In this document: positions 54,985-64,000 of the stretch, one piece after another
Numbering within the stretch: the first letter of the stretch is position 1
Layout of the letters: each line of letters begins with the position of its first letter
From: Lamellibrachia columna
Taxonomy: Eukaryota > Annelida > Polychaeta > Sabellida > Siboglinidae
Length of the DNA stretch: 64,000 nucleotides
NCBI GenBank assembly: GCA_963662155.1
Contig: OY759261.1
Span: 41,941,056-42,005,055 of the forward strand
Reading direction: 5' to 3'
The notes under the pieces: generated by a model
Database searches by the model: none
Seen by the model: only the letters and a program-made list of their open reading frames with translations
What the model was told of the DNA's origin: nothing
Program-made: the position numbers and the translations under genes

Positions 54985-55265
54985 TTACTGCATTTGTCTG
55001 CCGCTACAAGTTGTGCTCTCTTCAGCCGGATAAGTCAGAACAATTTGCACATCACAGCATTTCTCACCAAAAAAAAATCAATTATATGCATTTATACACA
55101 TTTATATACATATATATCACAGCATAGAATTGTCCGTTTCCGGCAGAATGACATATTAACTGTGATAGAACGTCCGCCATTAGTCAATTCCTCTGGGCGC
55201 ACTCTCGATTCAAAAATATATAAACTCGTAATATGTTTATCACAGATAGTCTTAGCATCGTTCAA
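54985..55265. other. 3' flank of polycystin gene
   Basis: Would contain the 3' UTR of the polycystin gene. I see no clear AATAAA on the minus strand here. Confidence 0.4.
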
Positions 55266-55447
55266 TCACTTTTTCTGCAGCATTCCGAGCACCTGTCGCA
55301 TTTGTCTCTTTGTTGACACTGGGTGTGACTTTTTTGTCGTCTTGTTCAATCCAAGCGTTTCTTGGTATTGTCGTGTCACCAGATTGTCAATAGCTGCCAG
55401 TTTCATCTCCACTGTATCCATCCATGTCATGTAGCCCGCGCCGATCT
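55266..55447 (-). CDS. PKD1L-like: Polycystin exon: C-terminal tail and stop
   Basis: Acceptor TGTCTGACAG. AG completes a Glu codon with the G of the previous exon. Encodes [20 protein letters not shown] and a basic end [13 protein letters not shown], then TGA at 55268-55266. It is amphipathic and could be a short coiled coil, as in other polycystin tails. Weakest of the exons because the tail is poorly conserved, but phase and splice site fit. Confidence 0.65.
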
Positions 55448-58400
55448 CTGTCAGACAGCATAATGATTATTTTCAGATTTCAACATAACATGAGCTATCT
55501 GGTACGGCATTTTCATCTAAACAACCAACATATTTACACTCACTGCTCTTGAAAAATAATCAGGGACATATAAAAAAAACAGCCATCATCGTTTTGTCAT
55601 CATCATTAAACAGAAATTGTTTTCGCATTATTAAGCAATTTAGAATCCACAGACACATAAGGAATTGAGAGTAAAATTATATGCAGTACATTGTTAATTG
55701 TTCTAAAAACACCCATGTAGTATTCTACTGATTTCAGTAAGTTACAATTACATTTAATGCAACCATATTTTTCCTTAATAACTTAAATACATAAGATATA
55801 AGTTACAACATTCTGCATAATGATAATTATTATGTATTGAGTATAATTCCGGTTAAAGGCCGGTTTATACAAGCGATTTTATTTCCGATTTGTCGGCCAA
55901 CCCGGTATCGTGCAATGTAGCAGTGCAAGTGTGTTGGTGGAATTTGGTGGCGGGGTGTAATTTGATAGACAATCGGTCGCTATTTTGAAACATTGACCAA
56001 TTATTGACCGCCGCGACCGACAGGTGAACCAATGAGGCCCTTCATTAAAACTCAAGTACGGAGTTCCGCGATTCAAGATCTGCTCATCCAAACTCACGCG
56101 TGATTTGGCTGCTCATTGTGATGCGACACAGTGTCGCCCGGCTAATTAGGGCGGAAATCGCTCGTGTAAATCGTTCTTTAGATGTGTCTGGACACGTAAA
56201 GGTAACACATACCATCTTTAGGCTTGCTCATGTTGAACAAATCGTTCTTTAGATGTGTATGGACACGTAAAGTTAACACATACCATCTTTAGGCTTGCTC
56301 ATGTTGAACAAATCGTTCTTTAGATGTGTATGGACACTTAAAGGTAACACATACCATCTTTAGGCTTGCTCATGTTGAACAAATCGTTCTTTAGATGTGT
56401 ATGGACACGTAAAGGTAACACATACCATCTTTAGGCTTGCTCATGTTGAACAAATCGTTCTTTAGATGTGTATGGACACGTAAAGGTAACACATACCATC
56501 TTTAGGCTTGCTCATGTTGAACAAATCGTTCTTTAGATGTGTATGGACACGTAAAGGTAACACATACCATCTTTAGGCTTGCTCATGTTGAACAAATCAC
56601 GAATCTTTGAAACGACAAAGTTGAGGAGATCATGATCAAGTTCCATTCGTGGGGGCGCTCTTTTCACCTGAATCAAACAAGTTATTACATTAGCGTAAAT
56701 GTAGATACGCAGTGATAGAATGCAAAATAACCCGTTATTACCATCGTTTTTAATGAACTTATATAGTTATTCATTTGGTATGGAATTATTGTTACGTACA
56801 TCGTAGCAGTTTAGTGATAATATTCAATGTAAACATGTAGACATAAAGCAAAGACGCTAGTCATATCAGAATCCTATGGAGGTGCTGATTAACCAAAATA
56901 TGTTGCTTTGCTAAATAACGTAAGGTGCCTGTGAGCCTTACTGCGTCAATCAACGACTCTAGTACTGACCTGATTGTAGGACGTCGTCAGAATGCCAATG
57001 AACATGTTGACGAGGATGAAGAAGACGACAATGCTGAAGACGACGAAGAAGATCTTGCCGAGCACACTGCAACATAAACAGAACCCTGGCTCACACATAG
57101 TCTGATGCTCCATATATGTGACATTGAACACACACTGGACCCCGCGTAATAGAATCACTTCGAACAGTTTGATTATAGTAAGCGGTTCATTCACTTATTT
57201 TAGCAAACGGGAATAAGAAATGATTCCATCCCAGCCATTATATGTGAAGCTTCTAAACGTATGTCTCTGTCATACTCGAATCTGTAAAGAGGAGTCCGAT
57301 GTATTCGCGTCTTAGAAAATTACGTCGGACAGTCTTGTTTTCGTATTATCTCGATTCATATAGCCCAATACATAGATAATGTCAATAAATATAAAAAAAA
57401 GAGATAAAGTCAAACTACAATTACTTATGAAGAGATTCATCATTCTGGTGATTCTAATATTGTAATATATATATATATATATATATATATTTTAACGTGA
57501 ACTCTACCTTTTTCGTTTCTTTTTAACGTTTCTATCAGTGGTCAGTCTGACTTGAAAGCTGCATAATTTTTTTAAAGCAGAAACATTAGACTGTGAAACA
57601 CAAGACATTAACACAACACTACTGTTATTCTTTCTAGATAAAGAGATATATGGATGACAAACCTATTTAGATTGTTCAACTCCTTGAGGTCGAAGCGTCC
57701 CAGCAACATGGTGAAGAGTGTACAGAAGGTGGACAAGAACGTGGAGAATGTGCTGATAAAATGGCCGAAGATCACGAGACCGGATATGGTGAACGCAGTG
57801 AAAATGATGAGGAACGTTGCAGTGAAGTAGTAGAAATCTCTACGCGCCACCCGCAACGTCTCCGCGAATTGACTGATGTGTTTGTTGAATCGCAGCAAGC
57901 GGAGGAACTTGATGTTCACGAGGAAGACGACTGCGCCGACTAGGTCCGTCAGCTTCTCGTCGTACTCCGCCAGACTACTGTAGTTCGTGTAGCCATCTGT
58001 TGAGCAAAACACACGTCATACTATAATTCACAAACTACTGATTGCAGGTTAACAATACTAAACAAGTTTTACACGATTCAACGCAATAGTTAATAACATT
58101 TAATACGATTTAACCAGATTTAAGAAACGTTAACAATATTTTTTTATTTAACACGATTTAACAAATGCAACACATCTTAAATAGATTTAACACGAAAACA
58201 GAATATTTCGTAATTGTCTTAATTGATGTTATTATTAATTATTATTAATAATGTGTTATATTTGTTTCATAAATTTACGTTTTGCAGGAATAATGCTGCG
58301 TTATGTACAACTCTAACGCAGATGTTGGTCAATAACTACAGTGATAGTATGAAAGTTGATTGAAAATGTGCCGTCTCTATGTTTATTTATTGAGTGACGT

Positions 58401-60110
58401 TGACAAAAACATGCTCTACCTTTATTATCCTTCAGTTGTCTCATCACCAAACGACCCAGCATTTCCCTCGTAATTGTCATGGTTATAGCGGCGATTGACG
58501 TCACAATGATGGCCACTTCCAAGTAACTCCAAGGATCTCTGAAGTATTCTTTGCGCTGTTTCCGGAATTTCATGAACTCGTGTACCATGAAGTAGATGAT
58601 AACAACGGCATATAGAAGTTCAGCAAAGACCAGAACAGTTCCCATGCTTCCTACCCCGCTGTATACATGGAATGACGTCACACGAGGGAACGGCATGACG
58701 CCCCCAATTGCCGGGAACTCCATCAAAAAGTTGACGAATGCAAATAAATTTATGTTTGGATTGTAGACGGTGTACTCGACGAACACAGCACGAGTGTATA
58801 AGTCCACCCATTCGTATTGGATGAGATCGTCGATCAACCTCGCCGCCTTTCTCTGCGAAGTACCCAGATCGGCGACATAGCCCCCACCCCCGTACATTGT
58901 CCGTGATCCGTAATAGGGCAAGCCACTTAACTCTAGCATGTTGTGGTACTTGAAGCAGAGACTGACGGGGGAGACGTTCGTGTCGTTCTCTTCATTCAGC
59001 ACCCAACCAACAGTAAAGTTCCGGTTCTCTTCTCCAAACATACTGTACTCCTCGTTACACTCGAGGGCGTGGCGACTCATCACTCCCCGGATGCTGCACG
59101 ATGCTGCAAACAGCAAAACAACCGTGAATAGCTGACAGATGGTTGAAATACATTAATATATTTCTCGTCACTCACGTTAGATTTCACTTATTTTCTTTGT
59201 AACGTTTCGGTAACTTGCAGCGGTGTTCATCAGACTGACTACCGGTAGATGGCGTACTGTAATGAGTGTACGCCACCTGGCTGTAGTCATAATGATGACG
59301 ACAGCTGCAAGCTGCCGAAAGGTAACAAAGAAAAAGGTAACACTTACTGTGAAATACAAGAAAAATAGTAACTTTTTCTTCGTTTTGCATAATAAAAGTT
59401 AGCAAAACTAATTTTATGCTGTGGATGACATGACAAAAGGTTAGATATAGGGCTAACTTTTATTATGCAAAATTGTTGATAGAGAGTGGTGTCGATACAG
59501 TTGTAATGGCCATGATACTATGTTTTAGCCAACTGTCATTTCACATTATCATCAACATTTGCATAATACTAGCCTTACTATTTAATACTATGACCAATGC
59601 TATAGTCAATATTGGTTATCATTATAAACGTTCATATCATCTGACTTTGTTTGTTTCAAGCGGGGTACAACATAGAATGCATTTCAACAAACGTTTATCA
59701 GTATATTACTTAATAATTCACCAGTACCACGGAAAAAGAATGACAAATAGGTTTCTATGGAACAAGCGTTAATGTTACCGCGATAAGCGTACATTAGGTA
59801 AACATGAAGTGTGAGGACTTACCAGGCTTGACACGCAGTTGCCTCATCCTGACTGCACCGACGCGGAACGAGGCCATGTCTGTGAGGTATTTCCGCATGC
59901 GTCGACTTGTCGGTTTATCATTATAGTACCACTCATTATAGGTGATCGGAACCACTGTTGTCTTCACCCACCGCCAGAAGTCGTGTCCACTGTGAATCTG
60001 TACATAAAGTCTCCAGTCATCACGCATAGGCAACATGTACATTGTTGAAATGTGCTGATGTATATATATATATATATATGTATCTATGTATCTATGTAGA
60101 TATGTATATA

Positions 60111-60143
<33 letters not shown>

Positions 60144-60170
60144 GTATCTATGTATCTATGTAGATATGTA

Positions 60171-60233
<63 letters not shown>

Positions 60234-63200
60234 GAGACATGTAATTATATCAGCACAGTTCCATCCTGTTCCGCTGTTCTGGTGACGTGTCACATGACAT
60301 ATACCACACAAATGCGGTCGAAGAAAGCAGCAACTATACAATTTACTTTGCATGAAACGTTCTCCATTTTGAGAAAGCGGAAGCTGTGCATGCCAAGGCA
60401 GGGTACGAGAGATTTTAACAGAACTGCCGATAGCAAGTATGCATTTAAAGAAGTTAGCATTTCACCAATCCGCCTTGTAAACATTAACATTAAAATACAG
60501 TCTATGTTGAATGTGTCCAGGCGTGATCACGTCATCCACCAACAAATGTACGGGTGCCTCCCGCTGAGCTCCCGTATCGTGAGACAAGATCCTCTCCGTC
60601 TCGCAGGTCATGTGATGCGTCATGAAGTGTGAGGGCCCTTGGAGAAGATGTCACCCAAATACAACTCTTCAAGACATCTGAGTGAGGGTGATCTGGTATA
60701 CGCAATGACAGATCGTGACCATAGGAATGTGCCAAAGTACTTACTGCAGTGTATTTGTATGTGCCGTTGCTCCCATCGTAGAGATGTTTAATTCGACTGT
60801 TCATCAGATAGACGGAGTCATCCATGGGTCCCCACGCAATGAAGCTGGTCAGGATCAGGAACGCGAAATACCAGGCGATCTCCTTGATGACGTTCCACAT
60901 GTGTTTCTCGTATATACGCTTGCGTCGTGCTTTCGCCAGCTGTCGATTACTTGGAGGCTCTGGCACTACGAGCTGGGCAAGTGTGTCTGTCAAAGGATGT
61001 TTCAAATGGTGCAATGGTACACGGTGTAAACAAATGGCACAATGGTACACAGTGTAAACAAATGGCACAATGGTACACAGTGTAAACAACTCAACATGTT
61101 TGGTTCACGATATAGTGGCGGTTCACGATATAGTGGCGGTTCACGATATAGTGGCGGTTCACGATATAGTGGCGGTTCAACGATAACCCAAAGCGAACGT
61201 TCCATAAAGTAGATTTAATACAGTCAAAAAGGTATGCCACCTGAAAGCTAGAAACACCAACAATGCTTTACTTTTTTAATCAATGATGCAAAGAGGCTCA
61301 ACTACTTAAAACTCTGGCGATGCATCTACGTAAATTAATATTTCACGTGATTATTAGCACACATGTTAATTTGACTAATTCCTACCATGGGCAATTACGG
61401 CATCTTCTGCATTCTCTTCGTCTTTCTCAACATCGTTTGGTATATTATCTTCGTCGCCATCCAGTGTTTTGAAAATCATTGACAGAACCATGGCCGTGAA
61501 GATTACCTGGAATAGATCAATAATGTTAAGATTGAAATAGTTAAAACAGTTATTGCTGTAATATAAAAATAGAAATACCAACCATTACCAAACTACAGTA
61601 AACGTGTAGCTATCAAAAAACTACGGTGACTTCGCCAAAGCCATCGCAATGATGACAATAATATACAATGATGACAACAATATACAATGATGACAACAAT
61701 CTACAATGATGATAAAAATATAAAATGATGACAACAATAAACCACTGATACAATCAAAACAATACCGATAGCAACAATCGCACCTTATAATATTTCAGTG
61801 TATCAACTCAATGATAATATAGAGCTTAGAAATGTAGCAAATATTAGTTCACAATACTAAAATGTAAAATAATAATACATTACCTTAAATGGTTGCACAA
61901 AGACGATTGATTCTGCGAAAGAGAACATGAGTGCGGACAGCCATTCCTCGGACTTCATCTTTCCCCAGTCCAGGCTGTACAAGATCACAAAGAACCCGGA
62001 CCCAATAATGGAAGCAATGGCAAGCATCCAGGCAGCGTACACACACTGATGCGGCAAGGGGTATTTCTGTTTCCACCACGACTTAGGCACCATCTTCACT
62101 TCTTCGGTTTTCTCGTCATCATCGGATACGTCTGACTCTTCAGTGTCATCATCGTCGTCACCGTCATCGTCGTCGTCGTCATCGCTTTCGTCCTCGTCAT
62201 TGTCTTCTGCATCAGTCTTCATCTCTGGTTGCTTCACCTCTTCCATCTCGGGTTCCCAGTCTTTTGGCCTGCTTAGTCGGAAGAACTGCACAATAACAAG
62301 GTTGATCGGAATCACAGCAAGACTGCTGAACACGGACACCACAAGAGCTGCAGCACTGAATATAATCGGTCCAATGCGCACGACCTGGTCGTTTTCCACC
62401 TCGTCGCTGCGATACCACATTGCGTTTGTGATCATCGTCGTGAAGAGCAAGGAGATGCAACACGTCCACCGTTGAGCTCGTGTGAAGTTGCTTCTGGTTG
62501 GGCGAGATACCACGGACAGCCAGATGTGATCGTCAGTCAGCTTGGCTCGTGCCTTTGTGAAGAAGACGTTGACAAAGCCGACGTCGTCGTGATCGCGTGC
62601 GACAGGAATGGTTCTGTCCACCTGCCCGTCGTCTTCGTCAGTCGCAAGCCAGCGTCCACACAGGAAGAAGTATCTGGAACAGAAACCGACATTCAGTACA
62701 CCAATGCAAGCAAACGAAATCACAATTGCAATACATCCCTGCGTTTAAAAAAGCGCCTAACAAGATCAATTCTATTATTGATACACCAGTAATACATTTT
62801 TGGCGAACCAGTCTTATCGACTTCGAAGCTGACTAATCAGGATCTGAATTTATTGCTGACCTAGTTCCCGTAATAATATTTTATGATCGTACCGAAACTA
62901 AAACTAGATTTGTATTCGCAGCTGACATGAGAGTGTTGGTGTGAGCAACATACCTGGTCTTGGTGTGCAGATCTTCAATGGTGAGAGTGTTGGTGTGAGC
63001 AACATACCTGGTCTTGGTGTGCAGATCTTCAATGGTGAGAGTGTTGGTGTGAGCAACATACCTGGTCTTGGTGTGCAGATCTTCAATGGTGAGAGTGTTG
63101 GTGTGAGCAACATACCTGGTCTTGGTGTGCAGATCTTCAATGGTGAGAGTGTTGGTGTGAGCAACATACCTGGTCTTGGTGTGCAGATCTTCAATGGTGA

Positions 63201-63978
63201 GAGTGTTGGTGTGAGCAACATACCTGGTCTTGGTGTGCAGATCTTCAATGATGATTTTGTCGAGGAACCAGCTGGCGAACTCACTGCGCCCGGTGTTGTC
63301 GTGCCAGATACGGAGGAACGTGAGAGAGCCAATACTCTCTGTAGTGTTCATCAGGAAGTGACGCACAGACCCACGTGGGAGATGCTACAGAGAATATAAT
63401 ATGTATCGAATCAGTCATACGCAACAGTAAACCAAATGACATAGGATAAATTACATCGTTCAATGTCCATCTAAAAAATAGCGTATTGTTACGGCAATAA
63501 GTCGTATTGTTACGGCAATAAGTCGTTGTAATACAACACTACAGACAATTGTGTAAACAGGTGTTTAAGTAAATTCCTAATTTACAAAGATGTTCGTTGG
63601 TTAACTGAAACGGAGTTTGTTGAGGGGTTAGAATAATTAAAATAAGAAATCTTAGACTAAAAATACATTTGAATCAACAGTGTTTTAATAAGTATTGCTG
63701 TCGTACGGTGACCGACTGAAATAGTATAAAAACTATAAATGGTGCCGACCGGCCAATAGGGCACAAATCGCTGTCGTATAAACCGGCTATAAACATTTAG
63801 CACTAACTCTTTTCTTGCCGTCATCGAGAATTCGAACTCCGGTGTCGCCATAATCGCCAGACACGATAAAGCACACGGTGGATGTCGTGCCCGCAATGGA
63901 TCGTAGGCCTGTGTAGACGGACACCTTGTAGTGATGGTTGTTGGTAGCTTTGTTATCCAGCAGTGATGACATGCTCCA
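55266..63978 (-). CDS. PKD1L-like: Polycystin-1-like protein, C-terminal 1018 residues (gene continues past right edge)
   Basis: Eleven exons on the minus strand join without a frame break: 63978-63808, 63384-63224, 62673-61884, 61506-61386, 60986-60745, 59997-59823, 59103-58420, 57996-57663, 57066-56970, 56667-56568 and 55447-55266 (3057 nt, stop TGA). Numbering from the first residue here: PLAT/LH2 domain 1-125 ([30 protein letters not shown]); membrane helix near 180-198; helix 212-241; a 36-residue acidic loop 266-301; helices 320-345, 354-390 and about 445-465; the extracellular polycystin (TOP) domain about 470-690 with [12 protein letters not shown]; then S2-S6-like helices with an Arg-rich [10 protein letters not shown] segment, pore region [12 protein letters not shown] and last helix [18 protein letters not shown] short C-terminal helix-prone tail follows. 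Polycystin-1 family proteins have REJ/GAIN regions upstream, outside this window. Two introns begin inside tandem repeats that include the splice donor. Confidence 0.92.
55858..56167. mobile_element. Probable MITE in the last polycystin intron
   Basis: Left end GGCCGGTTTATACAAGCGAT and right end complementary to ACACGAGCGATTTCCGCC form imperfect inverted repeats about 300 bp apart. Its right end abuts the outermost copy of the 71-bp array. A related sequence (GCCGGTTTATACGACAGCGA, inverted) lies at 63760-63792. Confidence 0.45.
56168..56593 (-). repeat. 71-bp tandem repeat, 6 copies, each with exon end and splice donor
   Basis: On the minus strand each unit contains the last 26 exon bases (GTTCAACATGAGCAAGCCTA to AAGATG), the donor GTATGT and about 45 intron bases. 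Candidate donors start at 56567, 56496, 56425, 56354, 56283 and 56212. Reading past the first donor meets TAA within about 12 codons. Confidence 0.95.
56568..56667 (-). CDS. PKD1L-like: Polycystin exon after last membrane helix
   Basis: Acceptor TTGATTCAG. Encodes [20 protein letters not shown] and [13 protein letters not shown], phase 0 in, phase 1 out. Its 3' 26 bases are repeated in the intron. Confidence 0.85.
56970..57066 (-). CDS. PKD1L-like: Polycystin exon: last membrane helix (S6)
   Basis: Acceptor TTATGTTGCAG. Encodes [20 protein letters not shown] and [12 protein letters not shown], the highly conserved S6 of polycystins. Donor CAG|GTCAGT. Confidence 0.93.
57663..57996 (-). CDS. 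PKD1L-like: Polycystin exon: S4-S5 and pore region
   Basis: Encodes [36 protein letters not shown] (S4-like), a long S5 and the pore segment [15 protein letters not shown] (LLGR at 57695-57706). Polycystin-2 channels have LGD at the filter; here Arg replaces that Asp. Donor AATAG|GTTTGT. Confidence 0.92.
58420..59103 (-). CDS. PKD1L-like: Polycystin exon: extracellular TOP domain and S2-S3
   Basis: Acceptor CTGTTTGCAG. Contains the polycystin-domain hallmarks [44 protein letters not shown], two helices and [12 protein letters not shown]. Sequons NFT and NDT fit an extracellular loop. Donor AAAG|GTAGAG. Confidence 0.93.
59140..59820. other. Polycystin intron; no feature beyond local inverted repeats
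   Basis: The AGGTAACACTTACTGTG/TTACCTTTTTCT neighbourhood and the AACTTTTATTATGCA pair near 59390 and 59453 form small inverted repeats. No gene seen. Confidence 0.4.
59823..59997 (-). CDS. PKD1L-like: Polycystin exon: start of TOP domain
   Basis: Acceptor TTTATGTACAG. Encodes [20 protein letters not shown] to [11 protein letters not shown]. Donor CCTG|GTAAGT, phase 1 out. Confidence 0.9.
60060..60232. repeat. (TA)n and TATC/TATG repeats in polycystin intron
   Basis: Three TA runs separated by a duplicated ATGTATCTATGTATCTATGT segment. Confidence 0.95.
60745..60986 (-). CDS. PKD1L-like: Polycystin exon: first helix of channel module
   Basis: Acceptor TCCTTTGACAG. Encodes [48 protein letters not shown] and the beginning of the extracellular loop with NGT sequon. 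Donor GCA|GTAAGT, phase 0. Confidence 0.9.
61018..61178. repeat. 28-bp and 18-bp tandem repeats just upstream of a polycystin acceptor
   Basis: 28-bp unit (GCACAATGGTACACAGTGTA plus 8 bases) about 2.5 copies at 61018-61086; 18-bp unit GTTCACGATATAGTGGCG about 4.5 copies at 61103-61178. Both are confined to the intron. Confidence 0.93.
61386..61506 (-). CDS. PKD1L-like: Polycystin exon: helix end and acidic linker
   Basis: Acceptor TCTATTCCAG. Encodes [20 protein letters not shown] and an acidic linker to HG. Donor CATG|GTAGGA is weaker than its neighbours. Phase 0 in, 1 out. Confidence 0.85.
61884..62673 (-). CDS. PKD1L-like: Polycystin exon: post-PLAT helices and acidic loop
   Basis: Acceptor TCTGTTCCAG. 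The first base completes the Arg codon from the PLAT exon. Encodes [36 protein letters not shown], two more helices and, at 62103-62210, a 36-residue loop almost wholly Asp/Glu/Ser. Donor TTTAAG|GTAATG. Confidence 0.93.
62930..63258 (-). repeat. 54-bp tandem repeat, 6 copies, each with PLAT exon end and splice donor
   Basis: On the minus strand each unit encodes IEDLHTKTR, the donor AG|GTATGT falls after the second base of the Arg codon, and the intron part reads on as YVAHTNTLT. Copies appear identical. Candidate donors start at 63223, 63169, 63115, 63061, 63007 and 62953. 54 bp is a multiple of three and the frame stays open through all six. Confidence 0.97.
63224..63384 (-). CDS. PKD1L-like: Polycystin exon: second half of PLAT domain
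   Basis: Acceptor TTCTCTGTAG. Encodes [40 protein letters not shown] and IEDLHTKT. Ends in phase 2 at the first (exon-proximal) of six identical donors. Confidence 0.93.
63808..63978 (-). CDS. PKD1L-like: Polycystin exon: first half of PLAT domain
   Basis: Acceptor CTTTTAACAG. Encodes [40 protein letters not shown] and [14 protein letters not shown]; phase 0 at both ends. Donor AGA|GTTAGT is weak at -1. The presence of an acceptor shows more exons upstream, beyond the window. Confidence 0.9.
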
Positions 63979-64000
63979 CTGTTAAAAGAAACATTGTGTA

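Noticed and set aside
57761..57943. Plus-strand acidic frame opposite the polycystin pore exon, and similar frames opposite other exons (58620-59135, 62143-62836)
   Set aside because: Shadows of the minus-strand exons, which carry the conserved domain motifs and consistent splice phases.

Overview
This is a 64 kb piece of animal nuclear DNA: split genes with GT-AG introns, non-LTR and LTR retroelement fossils, tRNA-derived SINEs and many tandem repeats. Micro- and minisatellites fill about 14 kb by my count, over a fifth of the window. My best guess for the source is a lancelet (cephalochordate), from the gene families and from minisatellites that include exon-intron junctions. I recall such repeats, called 'mirage' minisatellites, from amphioxus but cannot check this here. 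Another marine invertebrate, such as a lophotrochozoan, remains possible.

Layout. 0-5.2 kb: an inverted, deleted copy of a galactosyltransferase first exon, then a decayed Gypsy-type LTR retrotransposon (+). 5.6-10.0 kb: a 2.1-2.3 kb tandem duplication, each unit carrying a first exon. 9.6-16.4 kb: C1GALT1-like gene A (+, three exons, all junction phases agree). LINE fragments lie in its intron 1 and beyond its 3' end, and very long (TG)n and (CA)n/(TA)n tracts fill intron 2. 17.9-18.5 kb: a TA-flanked MITE. 19.2-23 kb: remains of a SWIM/MULE-like transposase gene (-). 24-28.3 kb: a 57-bp array and an RTE-like LINE (-) whose C-terminal codons have grown into a 31-bp satellite. 29.2-35.0 kb: C1GALT1-like gene B (+, three exons, intact), with four large arrays and a SINE in intron 1. 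35-41 kb: gene B 3' flank, a second SINE, inverted repeats with (TA)n, and (CA)n. 42-45 kb: a partial third copy of the flank and a LINE (+). 45.2-52.3 kb: a truncated paralogue of the gene B 3' part (copy C). Its last-exon tail has expanded into about 34 copies of a 51-bp unit, and its flank carries several more private arrays. 52.6-55 kb: (TGCG)n and a 25/24-bp array. 55.3-64 kb: the 3' eleven exons of a polycystin-1-like gene (-), open through 1018 codons from PLAT domain to stop, continuing off the right edge.

Function. Genes A and B would encode Golgi type II membrane glycosyltransferases that make core 1 O-glycans. The polycystin-1-like protein would be an 11-helix membrane receptor or channel subunit. 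Nothing suggests the two families work together. The most unusual feature is minisatellite birth inside recognisable coding sequence: twice exactly across 5' splice sites of the polycystin gene, once in a C1GALT1 tail, once in a LINE C-terminus, and on a small scale in the Gypsy element.
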